Of a DNA stretch of 64,000 nucleotides, positions 8,411 through 16,752 are shown in pieces. A program made the translations under genes and the position numbers. Within the stretch, counting starts at the first letter, position 1. Every line of letters starts with the position of its first letter. The stretch is taken from the NCBI GenBank assembly GCA_029561345.1, contig JAKQJC010000005.1:1-64000 (forward strand). The letters are read 5' to 3'. A model generated the notes under the pieces. The model did not search any database, was not told where the DNA came from, and worked only from the letters and a program-made list of their open reading frames with translations. The DNA comes from Chloroflexota bacterium. Lineage in GTDB: Bacteria > Chloroflexota > Anaerolineae > Anaerolineales > Anaerolineaceae.

Positions 8411-9067
8411 TTAAGCTTTCTCGGCGCCAACATTTCTCAAAACAATGCTGATGCCAATGGCAATGATCACGAAAGGCATCACCAGCCCCCAACCCAGCAG
8501 GTTGGTCAGGCCCAGCCCGCCCAGCACAGCCGCCAGAATGAGGGTGCCGGATATGGGCCGTTTGAAGCGCGGCACCACCAGCCTGATGGCCACTTCCAGC
8601 AGCAGCAGAGCGCCCGCGCCAACCAGGGAAATGGCCCAGCTTCCGGCATGGCGAATGAACACCCAGCCCGGAATATCCTGAGGGGGCATCAAGGGGCTGC
8701 CCAAGCCCACGTTGGCCGCCAGGAAATTTAACCCCACCCAGATTAAGATCAGCGCCCAGATAATCCGGCTCAATTCATCCCGCGGATACATTTTTTTATG
8801 CTTTTTTTTGCGATGAAGCTCAATGGGCGGCAGGGGCGCATCCGCCAGGTCATCCGCGGTTCGCCAGGGCTCCTCGCCAACAGGGGCAGCCGGCGGCTCA
8901 GGCGGTCCAGCCGGGGTGGCCGCCGCCCCCGGCGCCTGGTAAGGCGGGTTCGCGGGGGGAATGGCATTGGGAATGCTGTCATTGGCAGAAGGCAGGACAT
9001 CCGGAATATCCAGGTTGTCAGATGGGGTGTTTTTGTCATCAAGCGGGTGGATCAATTGGACCTCCAC
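8411..9067 (-). CDS. LiaF/LiaI-like membrane protein with proline-rich N-terminus
   Basis: About 218 residues. The first 90 are rich in proline, alanine and charged residues and probably disordered in the cytoplasm; a basic H-R-K-K-K-H-K-K patch follows, then four hydrophobic segments spaced as in the DUF5668/LiaI-LiaF transmembrane region. Related proteins sense or modulate envelope stress, but no two-component system is nearby. The GTG at 9067 is the longest start; a TTG at 9055 follows a GGAGG site at good distance and may be the true start. Confidence 0.6.
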   Translation of the reverse strand: MEVQLIHPLDDKNTPSDNLDIPDVLPSANDSIPNAIPPANPPYQAPGAAATPAGPPEPPAAPVGEEPWRTADDLADAPLPPIELHRKKKHKKMYPRDELSRIIWALILIWVGLNFLAANVGLGSPLMPPQDIPGWVFIRHAGSWAISLVGAGALLLLEVAIRLVVPRFKRPISGTLILAAVLGGLGLTNLLGWGLVMPFVIIAIGISIVLRNVGAEKA

Positions 9068-9160
9068 TAAAACGTGCCGCGCAAAGTGTGTTCTTTTCTA
9101 TTTTAACTCAGAATCACCTGAAAATATAATCTCACAGGGCAAATTTTGCAAAGAACCTGC

Positions 9161-9166
9161 TATAAT
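9161..9166 (+). promoter_or_regulatory. -10 box for the 9183 gene
   Basis: TATAAT sits 16 bases before the ATG at 9183, predicting a leader of only about nine bases. No Shine-Dalgarno sequence lies between. Confidence 0.5.
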
Positions 9167-9182
9167 GGGTTAAAGAAATCTT

Positions 9183-9980
9183 ATGGGTGATCTGAAACGC
9201 AGTTTTCATTTTTTCCGGCTTGTCTATCGAATTCCAGTCCTGATCCAGCCTGGCTTTGTTTTGTTTGCGGCCTGCCTGCTGCTGGGTTATTTGTTCACTT
9301 TTCCGGCAGCGGCTGTGCTGCGCCTCAGCGGCGCCCTGTTGAAGGGACTGTTGCTGGGCGGGCTGCTGGGGCTGCTGCTGGCCCTGCAAATGATCCTGGC
9401 TGGCTGGCTTTCGCTGCCGACGGCTCATGCCGCCCTGAGGTTTAACCAGCGCCAGCGCCCCGATTGGAAAACGGCAGCCCGCCTGACTCTGCGCCAGGCT
9501 CTGCCCCTGGCCCTCTACGGCCTGGCTGCCCCATGGGATGCCCTGCTGGCGCCCGCCCTGCCGCCAGCCCACCCCCTGCGCCTGAAGGCGCGTGCCGCCG
9601 CCTGGCTGCCGGCAATGATGGCCAGCCAGCAGCTGACCCTCTCCGAAGCCCTCGAAGAAGCGGCCCGCTGTGCCGCCAGCCCGCTGGCCCAGCCCGCGGA
9701 ACGCATGCTGGCTGTGCCTCGCGCAGCCCTGATCATGTCCTTAATTTTATTACTCACAGGCTGCGCGCTTGGCGCCTGGATCGTATGGTCCATCCTCGCC
9801 AGCACCATGCCCGACCGCGACTTGGCGCTCATCTTTGGTGTGATGAGCTACAGCTTGTGCTCAGCGCTGGCCCTGATGTTTTCTTCCACCCTCCTGGCAG
9901 TGTACCGGGCCTGCCTGTTCGATTTTCTCTCCAGCCCCGATGTCACGGCGCCTGCGCTGCTGGCCCGGGTGCTGCCATAA
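9183..9980 (+). CDS. Membrane protein of unknown function
   Basis: A 265-residue leucine- and alanine-rich protein with about five hydrophobic segments: two in the first 80 residues, a central amphipathic region, and two or three after residue 175. No family is recognised. The short distance from the TATAAT at 9161 suggests a nearly leaderless transcript. A phosphoribosyltransferase gene follows 20 bases downstream on the same strand and is probably co-transcribed. Confidence 0.65.
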   Translation: MGDLKRSFHFFRLVYRIPVLIQPGFVLFAACLLLGYLFTFPAAAVLRLSGALLKGLLLGGLLGLLLALQMILAGWLSLPTAHAALRFNQRQRPDWKTAARLTLRQALPLALYGLAAPWDALLAPALPPAHPLRLKARAAAWLPAMMASQQLTLSEALEEAARCAASPLAQPAERMLAVPRAALIMSLILLLTGCALGAWIVWSILASTMPDRDLALIFGVMSYSLCSALALMFSSTLLAVYRACLFDFLSSPDVTAPALLARVLP

Positions 9981-10000
9981 ACGACCCTGGAGTGACCACC

Positions 10001-10498
10001 ATGCGGCGAGAAGTGCTCACCTGGAACGATGTTGACCAACTGATTGATCATCTGCTGCCCCAATTCGAGGGCGAATTTGATGCCATGCTGATGATCACCC
10101 GCGGCGGGGTGGTCCCGGGGGGCATGCTGGCTGAAGCCATGAACATTATCAATTTGTTCACCGCCGCTGTGGATTTTCCCGCCCAGGTGGATGTGAACAA
10201 GGGCCGCCTGATGGCCTGGCCGCAATTTTTGCAGTTTCCTGATGACGCCCTGTTGCGCGGGCGGCGCATCCTGGTGGTGGATGATGTCTGGGGGTCAGGG
10301 CGCACCATCACCGCCGTCAAAAACCGCGTGGCGGTTTCGGGCAGCCTGCCTCTCACCTGCGTGCTGCATTTCAATCCCTACCGCAATCTGTTCGGCCCGG
10401 CCCGGCCCGATTACTACGCCGCCACCACCGATGCGCACATCGTCTTCCCCTGGGAAGTGAAACGCGGTCCCGAACATATTTTGCTCCAGGAATTTTGA
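10001..10498 (+). CDS. Phosphoribosyltransferase (type I fold)
   Basis: The 165-residue protein carries the PRPP-binding motif I-L-V-V-D-D-V-W-G-S-G-R-T and the R-G-G motif near residue 30, as in xanthine/hypoxanthine-type phosphoribosyltransferases. ATG at 10001 was chosen because a GGAG sequence lies upstream and the family start fits; the open frame extends further back inside the preceding gene but has no matching homology. It probably transfers a phosphoribosyl group to a purine base in salvage; the base is not clear from the sequence. Confidence 0.8.
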   Translation: MRREVLTWNDVDQLIDHLLPQFEGEFDAMLMITRGGVVPGGMLAEAMNIINLFTAAVDFPAQVDVNKGRLMAWPQFLQFPDDALLRGRRILVVDDVWGSGRTITAVKNRVAVSGSLPLTCVLHFNPYRNLFGPARPDYYAATTDAHIVFPWEVKRGPEHILLQEF

Positions 10499-10517
10499 AA
10501 AGCACCCTGTAACTGCC

Positions 10518-10581
10518 GGGCCTTTTTTGAACCGCCAAGCGCGATCATCTTCGCGGACAGGTCCCCGCAGTAATGGGGGCA
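10518..10581. repeat. Short interspersed repeat, copy A
   Basis: About 64 bases starting GCCGGGCCTTTTTTGAACCG match, at roughly 84% by hand alignment, the segment at 23133-23196. Both copies lie just past a plus-strand gene and before a convergent minus-strand gene. Confidence 0.65.
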
Positions 10582-10614
10582 AGCCTGAACAGTTGCAGCA
10601 TCCTTTTTAAATTC

Positions 10615-10644
10615 AAAAGTGCAGGCCGGTGGGTCTGCACTTTT
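10615..10644. terminator. Terminator hairpin between convergent genes
   Basis: A ten-base-pair stem (10615-10624 with 10635-10644) with A and T runs at the outer ends serves the phosphoribosyltransferase gene and the opposing HEAT-repeat gene. Confidence 0.7.
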
Positions 10645-10652
10645 TGCGTGTT

Positions 10653-12002
10653 TCAGCGGTAATTGGTGTGGCTTTCGATGTTTTGCAGGGCGGCTGCCAC
10701 GGCTGCCTGCACCCCGGCGTCACGGTCATCGCGCTGGGCATTTTTCAGCGGCACATTGGCCCTGATATCCGCCAGGTTGCCCAGAGACCGGACCGCCTCG
10801 GTGCGCACGCGGGCATCGCCATCCGTGCTCAGAGTCAGCACCAGCGGCTCAAAGGCCGCTTCGCTCTTAAGTGCCCCCAGAGCCCGCACAGCCGCCAGGC
10901 GCACGCGCGGATCGGTGTCAATCAGCACCGAAACCAGCCCGGCAACGGCCTGGGCGCTGCCCAGCCGGCCCAGGGCATCGGCCGCCTGAGCCCGATTTTT
11001 AGGGTCGCCATCTTCCAGCAAGGCCAGCAGGGGCGGCAGCGCTTGGGCTGCCCCCAACGCCACGCAGCGGTCAAATTGGCGGCGCACAATGAAAAATTGG
11101 GCGGCCTGGTCCTGTTTGTCGGGCTGCCAGCCCTGCTTGACCAGCATTTCCGCCGCTGCCTGGCGCACCTTGACGTCATGATCGTAGAGGGCGGCGAGGA
11201 ATATTTTCTGCGAGCGGGCGTCCGCTTCCATGCGTCCCAAAATATATATCACCCGGTGGCGCACATCGTGATCCCAGCTCTTCATCATCACCAGCAGAGA
11301 AGGCAGGGCGTCTTTGCCTTTGCATTCCAGGCTTTCGGCCGCCGAAGAGCGCACCCCATCATCCGCATCCTGCAGCAGGGTGATGAGGGGTTCAATGGTT
11401 TTCAGGTCGCGAATCTGCCCGAAGGATTCGGCCACCGCCTTGCGCACCTCAATATCCGGGTCGCGCAGCAGGGCAAGCATCTCATCGAGGCCGCGGGGGG
11501 AAAAATGACCCAACCCGCGGGCCGCCGAGGCGCGCACGCCAGGGTGGCTGTCTTTCAGGGCGGCCGCCAGTGGCCCGGCCACGCGCGGGTCGTTGATCTT
11601 CTCCATGGTGCGCACCACCGAAAGCCGCGCCAGCGGATCAAGGTCTTTCAGCCCGTCAATCAGGGCTGGTATGGCCGGAGCGCCAATGCGCGCCAGAATA
11701 TCCACCGCGGTGGCGCGCATGAAATCGGAGCGGCTGTGAAAGGCCGCCACCAGGCGGGGCACCGCCGGCGCGCCAATTTTCCGCAGCGCATTCGATGCGC
11801 AGGTGCGCAGGGTGTAATCTTCTTCTTTGAGAACTTCGATCAGCGGATCTATGGCGCGTGGTTCTGCCAGATCCCCCAATGCATCCATGGCTTCCATGCG
11901 CAGGGTCAAATCTTCATAACCCATCGCGTGAATCAGCCCATTGATATCGCCGCGTGCCTTTAAACGCGCTATATCAGGCTTAAACCACCCAAACAGTGAC
12001 AT
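10653..12002 (-). CDS. HEAT-repeat protein
   Basis: The 449-residue protein is almost wholly built of about fourteen HEAT/PBS-lyase-like repeats of roughly 31 residues, with recurring signatures such as D-P-x-V-R and A-A-x-A-L-G-x-L. These form an alpha-solenoid used for protein-protein contact. No catalytic motif, signal peptide or membrane segment is visible, so it should be cytoplasmic. A good GGGGAGG ribosome site precedes the ATG. It stands alone between convergent and divergent neighbours. Its partner is unknown. Confidence 0.85.
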   Translation of the reverse strand: MSLFGWFKPDIARLKARGDINGLIHAMGYEDLTLRMEAMDALGDLAEPRAIDPLIEVLKEEDYTLRTCASNALRKIGAPAVPRLVAAFHSRSDFMRATAVDILARIGAPAIPALIDGLKDLDPLARLSVVRTMEKINDPRVAGPLAAALKDSHPGVRASAARGLGHFSPRGLDEMLALLRDPDIEVRKAVAESFGQIRDLKTIEPLITLLQDADDGVRSSAAESLECKGKDALPSLLVMMKSWDHDVRHRVIYILGRMEADARSQKIFLAALYDHDVKVRQAAAEMLVKQGWQPDKQDQAAQFFIVRRQFDRCVALGAAQALPPLLALLEDGDPKNRAQAADALGRLGSAQAVAGLVSVLIDTDPRVRLAAVRALGALKSEAAFEPLVLTLSTDGDARVRTEAVRSLGNLADIRANVPLKNAQRDDRDAGVQAAVAAALQNIESHTNYR

Positions 12003-12047
12003 CGCGCCTCCCCAAATAAATCAAGCAACGAATAAAGGATCAATTTA

Positions 12048-12053
12048 AGTATA
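12048..12053 (-). promoter_or_regulatory. Extended -10 box of the HEAT-repeat gene
   Basis: The complement reads TTTGATATACT, an extended TGA-TATACT box, 45 bases before the start codon at 12002. Confidence 0.5.
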
Positions 12054-12157
12054 TCAAAGAATCTGTGAAAGAGATCATTCTTTAGATGCATCTTTGCCAA
12101 CCATTTTGTGGCAGGGCTGGGAATTCATTATAGAACAAATTTTTCGTCCTTTTAGGG

Positions 12158-12163
12158 TATAAT
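12158..12163 (+). promoter_or_regulatory. -10 box placing dinG transcript at its ATG
   Basis: TATAAT ends seven bases before the ATG at 12171, so the predicted transcript start falls on or next to the start codon. No ribosome site is present. Confidence 0.55.
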
Positions 12164-12170
12164 ATGGTCC

Positions 12171-14954
12171 ATGACCTCGATCGTTTGCCTGGATATCGAA
12201 ACCACCGGCCTGGACCCGCAAAAAGACGCCATCATTGAGATTGGCGCTGTCCGCTTTAACGAAAAGCGCATTGAAGCGGAATGGACCACCCTCGTCAACC
12301 CCGGCCGGCCCATCCCGGCCAATATCACCGCCCTCACCCACATCACCAATGAAATGGTGCGCAATGCCCCGCGCATTGGCGATGTGACCGGCGAGCTGTC
12401 CAGTTTTGCCGGCGACCTGCCGGTTTTGGGGCACAATGTCAATTTTGACCTGGGCTTCCTGCGCCGCCAGAACATCCTCACCATCAATGATGTCGTTGAC
12501 ACGTATGAACTGGCCGCCACCCTGCTCCCCACCGTCAGCCGTTACAACCTGGAATTCCTGCGCAAGCATTTCAACGTGCCCATGAAGGCCACCCACCGCG
12601 CCCTTGATGATGCACGCGCCACTCACGGCGTGTTTGTGGAGCTTTACCGGATGGCCTGGGAGCTGAACATGGACCTGCTGGCCGAGCTGGTGCGCCTTTC
12701 GGAAGGCCTGGATTGGGGCGCGGGCTGGGTGTTCAGCCAGATTCTGCGCGCCCGCCTGCATGAAAGCGCCATCCAGCCGCGCCATGTTCCCGACAGCCCC
12801 TTCCGTTTCGACCCCGCCCTCGGCGGGCAGAGCCTGACCCCTGACGGCCACGGCAACCCCCTGGATGTGGATGAGGCGGCCGCCGTTCTGGAATATGGCG
12901 GCCCCTTCTCGCATTACTTTAGCGGCTACGAATACCGCGCCCAGCAGGTGGAAATGCTGCGGCGCGTGGCCACCGCCCTCTCAGATAACACTCACCTGCT
13001 GGTGGAAGCCGGCACCGGCACGGGCAAATCTTTTGCCTACCTGATTCCGGCCGCCCTGTGGGCCCTGCAAAACGAGACCCGCGTGGTCATTTCCACCAAC
13101 ACCATCACCCTGCAGGAACAGCTGATCAAGAAAGACATTCCCGACCTGTGCGCGGCGCTCAAGCTGCCGCTGCAGACGGCCGTGTTGAAGGGACGCTCAA
13201 ACTACCTTTGCCCGCGCCGCCTGGAGCTGCTGCGCAAACGCGGCCCGGAAAACGTGGATGAGATGCGCGTGTGCGCCAAGGTGCTGGTGTGGATGCAAAC
13301 CAGCCAGAGCGGCGACCGCTCGGAAATTAATCTCAACGGGCCGGCTGACCGCGAGGTGTGGATGCGCCTTTCGGCGGAAGACGAAGGCTGCAAGGTTGAA
13401 ACCTGCATCAAGCGCGGCGGCGCCTGCCCCTTCTACCGCGCCCATGTGGCAGCGCAAAACGCCCACCTGCTGGTGGTGAACCACGCCCTGCTGCTGGCCG
13501 ACGCCGCGGTGGGCAACCGCGTGCTGCCGCCCTATAACTACGCCATTGTGGATGAGGCCCACCATCTGGAGGCCGCCACCACCAACGCCCTCAGCTTCCG
13601 CCTCACCGAAGGCGAAATTCCGCGCCTCAGCCGCGACCTGGGCAGCCTGAAGACCGGCATTTTCGGCCGCTTCATGGGCCTGGTGCGCACGGCTCTCCAG
13701 CCCTCAGACCTGGCCGCCCTTGAACAGGCCATCCAGCGCAGCATTGACCTGGCTTTCCGCGTGGACCAATACACCCGTGCCTTCTTTGAATCGGTGCGCA
13801 ATTTCCTGGCCGACCAGCGCGGCGGGCGCCCGGTAGGGCAATATGCCCAGCAGGAACGCATTCTGCCAGGCACGCGCACCCTGCCCGCCTGGAACCAGGT
13901 GGAAGTGAGCTGGGATCAGACTTCTGAAACCTTCAAGCTGCTGCTGGGACTGCTGACCCAGGTGCACCAGGCCATGGGCGAACTGGTGACCAACGGCCTG
14001 GAAGATGTGGAAGATGTGCAGGGCACCCTCAGCAACATTTACCGCCGCCTGGCCGAGATCCAGGAAAACCTCGACGCCCTCATCACCAAACCTTCACCTG
14101 CCAAAATCTACTGGATTGAAACGGCCACCAATCAGGCCATCACCCTCAACGCCGCCCCGCTGCACATTGGCCAGCTCATGGAACAGGTGCTGTGGCACGA
14201 AAAATCGTCCATCATCCTCACCTCGGCCACCCTCACCACTGGCGGCGAATTTGATTACCTGCGCGGGCGCCTGAACGCTGACGAAGCCGATGAACTGACG
14301 GTGGGCTCCCCTTTCGATTACGAAACCGCTGCGCTGCTCTACGCCGTCAACGATATTCCCGAGCCCGCCGATAACAACGGGCACCAGCGCGCGGTGGAAG
14401 AGGCCATCCGCCAGCTTGCTGTTGCCTCGCAGGGACGCATGCTGGTGCTGTTCACTTCCTTCAGCCAGCTCAAACGCACCGCCGAAGCCGTCACCCCCTT
14501 CCTCGACCGGCAGCACATCAGTGTGTTTGCCCAGAGCGAAGGGGTTGCGCCCAACATGCTGGTGGAAAGCTTCCGCGAAACAGAACGCGCCGTGCTGCTG
14601 GGCACGCGCTCGCTGTGGGAAGGCGTGGATATCGCCGGCGAAGCCCTTTCGGTGCTGGTGATCGTCAAGCTGCCCTTTGATGTGCCTTCCGACCCGATTG
14701 TGGCCGCCCGCTCGGAAACCTTTGAAGATCCCTTCAACGAATACAGCCTGCCCGAGGCCATTTTGCGCTTCAGGCAGGGCTTTGGCCGCCTCATCCGCAC
14801 CCAGTCGGACCGCGGCGCGGTGGTGATTCTGGACAAGCGCGTGCTGACCAAAACCTACGGCAAGCTGTTCATCGATTCGCTGCCCGAATGCACCTTCCGC
14901 AAGGGCACCCTGGCCGATGCCCCGCGCCAGGTAGAAAAATGGCTGAATATGTAG
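12171..14954 (+). CDS. dinG: DinG-type helicase with N-terminal DnaQ-like exonuclease
   Basis: Residues 1-165 form a DEDDh 3'-5' exonuclease: D8-I-E10-T-T-G, G-H-N-V-N-F-D, and H-R-A-L-D-D. Residues from about 250 to the end form a superfamily 2 XPD/DinG helicase with Walker A G-T-G-T-G-K-S near 282-288, D-E-A-H at 461-464, and C-terminal motifs including Q-G-F-G-R-L-I-R. Cysteines at 347, 407, 412 and 419 match the XPD-type iron-sulfur site. Firmicute enzymes with the same exonuclease fusion are, as far as I know, mostly without that cluster, so this combination is notable. Likely acts in DNA repair or removal of structured or RNA-bound DNA. Confidence 0.92.
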   Translation: MTSIVCLDIETTGLDPQKDAIIEIGAVRFNEKRIEAEWTTLVNPGRPIPANITALTHITNEMVRNAPRIGDVTGELSSFAGDLPVLGHNVNFDLGFLRRQNILTINDVVDTYELAATLLPTVSRYNLEFLRKHFNVPMKATHRALDDARATHGVFVELYRMAWELNMDLLAELVRLSEGLDWGAGWVFSQILRARLHESAIQPRHVPDSPFRFDPALGGQSLTPDGHGNPLDVDEAAAVLEYGGPFSHYFSGYEYRAQQVEMLRRVATALSDNTHLLVEAGTGTGKSFAYLIPAALWALQNETRVVISTNTITLQEQLIKKDIPDLCAALKLPLQTAVLKGRSNYLCPRRLELLRKRGPENVDEMRVCAKVLVWMQTSQSGDRSEINLNGPADREVWMRLSAEDEGCKVETCIKRGGACPFYRAHVAAQNAHLLVVNHALLLADAAVGNRVLPPYNYAIVDEAHHLEAATTNALSFRLTEGEIPRLSRDLGSLKTGIFGRFMGLVRTALQPSDLAALEQAIQRSIDLAFRVDQYTRAFFESVRNFLADQRGGRPVGQYAQQERILPGTRTLPAWNQVEVSWDQTSETFKLLLGLLTQVHQAMGELVTNGLEDVEDVQGTLSNIYRRLAEIQENLDALITKPSPAKIYWIETATNQAITLNAAPLHIGQLMEQVLWHEKSSIILTSATLTTGGEFDYLRGRLNADEADELTVGSPFDYETAALLYAVNDIPEPADNNGHQRAVEEAIRQLAVASQGRMLVLFTSFSQLKRTAEAVTPFLDRQHISVFAQSEGVAPNMLVESFRETERAVLLGTRSLWEGVDIAGEALSVLVIVKLPFDVPSDPIVAARSETFEDPFNEYSLPEAILRFRQGFGRLIRTQSDRGAVVILDKRVLTKTYGKLFIDSLPECTFRKGTLADAPRQVEKWLNM

Positions 14955-14980
14955 ATTGCAGTAACTACAATGACCTGAAA

Positions 14981-15017
14981 AACAAGTTCCTTCAATAAAA
15001 GGGGACTTGTTTTTTTG
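14981..15017 (+). terminator. dinG terminator
   Basis: AACAAG-type stem (about 14981-14990 with 15001-15012) followed by seven T residues. It is similar in sequence to the hairpin at 15180-15218. Confidence 0.75.
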
Positions 15018-15086
15018 TAACTACTTTGACAATGTCATATTTAGAAACCCCCCCTGCCCTGGCTACTGCGGGGGTGTAAGTTAATC

Positions 15087-15127
15087 AGGGGTGTTTTTGT
15101 CCCGCTTTGCGGGACAAAAACACCCCT
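15087..15127. repeat. Perfect 19-bp palindromic hairpin element, copy A
   Basis: Arms 15087-15105 and 15109-15127 are perfectly complementary around a three-base loop and contain a GTTTTTGTCCCGC core. Its reverse complement closely matches the element at 61067-61107. Confidence 0.75.
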
Positions 15128-15179
15128 TGCAGTTACTGTGCTAATTGAATAAGTTGAAAAATGCACTAATGACCTTATA

Positions 15180-15218
15180 AACAAGCCCCCCTTCAATATA
15201 AGGGGGGCTTGTTTTTTT
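15180..15218. terminator. Second terminator-like hairpin before lysA end
   Basis: Twelve-base-pair stem (15180-15191 with 15202-15213) followed by a T run. The loop TTCAATA and flanking ATGACCT match the dinG terminator, so the two look like duplicated units on either side of the palindrome at 15087. Confidence 0.65.
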
Positions 15219-16512
15219 AGCTGACCCACCAGCTTTCTTCTATGCGCTCGCGCTGCTGCAGCACATGGATTTCGCCATTTTCCAGCCACAGGGCAGCCGG
15301 GCGCGGCGCCAGGTTGTAATTGGACGCCATGCTGAGCTGGTAAGCGCCAGCCACCGGCATCACCAGCACACGGCCGCGTTCATAATCAGGCAGCATCACC
15401 TGCGGGATCAATTCGTCGCCCGATTCGCAGAATTTGCCCACCAGGGTCACGCGGTGGCGGGGTTCGGCGCCGGCCCTGTCGGCCAGCAGGGCGGTGTATT
15501 CCGCCTGATAAAGGGCATGGCGCGGGTTGTCGGCCATGCCGCCATCCACCGCCACCACCCGCGAGCCGTCGTTGACCACCTTGTGAGTGCCAATGGTGTA
15601 CACTGCCAGGCCGGCGCGGGCCGCCAGCCAGCGTCCCGGTTCCACCACCAGCCGCGGCAAAGGCCAGCCGCGCCGGGTGCTTTCAGCGGTCACCGCCTCT
15701 GAAACCGTGCGGATCCAGTCTTCAGCCGGGGGAACGGCCTCGCCGTTGGGCAGGTAAGGCACGCCCCAGCCGCCGCCCGGGCAAAACGTCTGCGGAACAA
15801 AACCCTCGGCCTCAGCCAGAGCATAAAGGATCTCAATGGCCTGCCTAAAGGGACCCAGTTCAAAAATTTGCGAGCCAATGTGGGTGTGCAGGCCGGTCAG
15901 GCGCAGCCAGGGGCTGCGCAGTGCCTGACGAATGGCTTCGGCAGCCTGGCCATCGTGCATGGGCAGCCCAAATTTGCTGTTGGGGTGCGCGGTCAGGTCA
16001 TAGGCATGGGTTTTGGCCGAAATGCCCGGGGTCACCCGCAGCCAGATTTCCACCTGGCGCTGCTCGGCTGCTGCCAGGTTTTCCAAAAAGCCCAGCTCTT
16101 CAAGGCTGTCCACCACCACCGCCTGAATGCCCCAGCGCAGAGCTGCCAGCAATTCTTCGCGCGATTTGTTGTTGCCATTCAGATGCACATTGCCAGGCGC
16201 AAAACCCGCCAAGCGCGCCATGTTCAGCTCGCCCAGGCTGGCTGCATCCACGCCAATGCCCATCTCTTTCAGCTTGCGCGCCATTTCCAGCGAAAAATAG
16301 ACCTTGGCGGCATAGGCCACCTGGCTCTCGCCGGCATACCAGCGCCTGAACCATGTTTCAAGATTCTGCGCATTCTGGCGCACGGTGGCGCCGTCATATA
16401 AATAAAGCGGCGTGCCCCAGGTTTGCGCCAGGCTGCACACATCCTGCCCATCAATTTCCAGATGGTCCGCCGGGTTGATTTTTGCCGTCACCGGAAACAG
16501 GTTCAACATCAA
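15217..16512 (-). CDS. lysA: Diaminopimelate decarboxylase
   Basis: A 431-residue fold-type III PLP enzyme. K70 in Y-A-A-K-V-Y-F-S binds PLP, followed by G-V-D-A-A-S-x-G-E-L, L-H-T-H-I-G-S-Q, the phosphate-binding G-G-G-W-G loop, E-P-G-R-W and the catalytic C-E-S-G-D motif. It converts meso-diaminopimelate to lysine in the last step of lysine synthesis. Length and all motifs fit the family; the N-terminal stretch is normal. No lysine riboswitch is seen in the short upstream region, and no other lysine genes adjoin it. Related ornithine/arginine or carboxynorspermidine decarboxylases are less likely. Confidence 0.88.
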   Translation of the reverse strand: MMLNLFPVTAKINPADHLEIDGQDVCSLAQTWGTPLYLYDGATVRQNAQNLETWFRRWYAGESQVAYAAKVYFSLEMARKLKEMGIGVDAASLGELNMARLAGFAPGNVHLNGNNKSREELLAALRWGIQAVVVDSLEELGFLENLAAAEQRQVEIWLRVTPGISAKTHAYDLTAHPNSKFGLPMHDGQAAEAIRQALRSPWLRLTGLHTHIGSQIFELGPFRQAIEILYALAEAEGFVPQTFCPGGGWGVPYLPNGEAVPPAEDWIRTVSEAVTAESTRRGWPLPRLVVEPGRWLAARAGLAVYTIGTHKVVNDGSRVVAVDGGMADNPRHALYQAEYTALLADRAGAEPRHRVTLVGKFCESGDELIPQVMLPDYERGRVLVMPVAGAYQLSMASNYNLAPRPAALWLENGEIHVLQQRERIEESWWVS

Positions 16513-16710
16513 TTCACCTCACTGCTAAAAAAATAACGCGCCAATTGTAACATGCGCAGGGTGATTTATGTCATATTTGGCTGGCTCTCCATGCCATCCA
16601 TTTTATGATTGATTCCGGATGAACGGCAGAAGCGGGTTTCAAGCCCAATCTCTTTGCCGCGCCGCACCTTTGAACCGGGAATGGACGGCTGCGCTCGCTG
16701 GCAAAACAAA

Positions 16711-16737
16711 GCCGCCCCACGGGTTCCGTGGGGCGGC
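16711..16737 (-). terminator. Terminator of the MerR-family gene
   Basis: GCCGCCCCACGG pairs with its complement around a short loop; read on the minus strand it is followed by a T-rich stretch. It sits 16 bases after the MerR-GyrI stop. Confidence 0.8.
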
Positions 16738-16752
16738 TTGAAGGGGCTGGCC

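Noticed and set aside
10629..11963. Plus-strand open frame of 444 codons
   Set aside because: It mirrors the HEAT-repeat gene; composition is that of an antisense shadow and the HEAT repeats on the other strand are unmistakable.
15041..15289. Minus-strand frame of 82 codons after lysA
   Set aside because: It reads through the palindrome and terminator hairpins and overlaps the lysA 3' end in another frame.
16513..16710. Search for a lysine riboswitch or small gene upstream of lysA
   Set aside because: The gap is short, AT-poor and shows no conserved lysine-element structure or supported frame.
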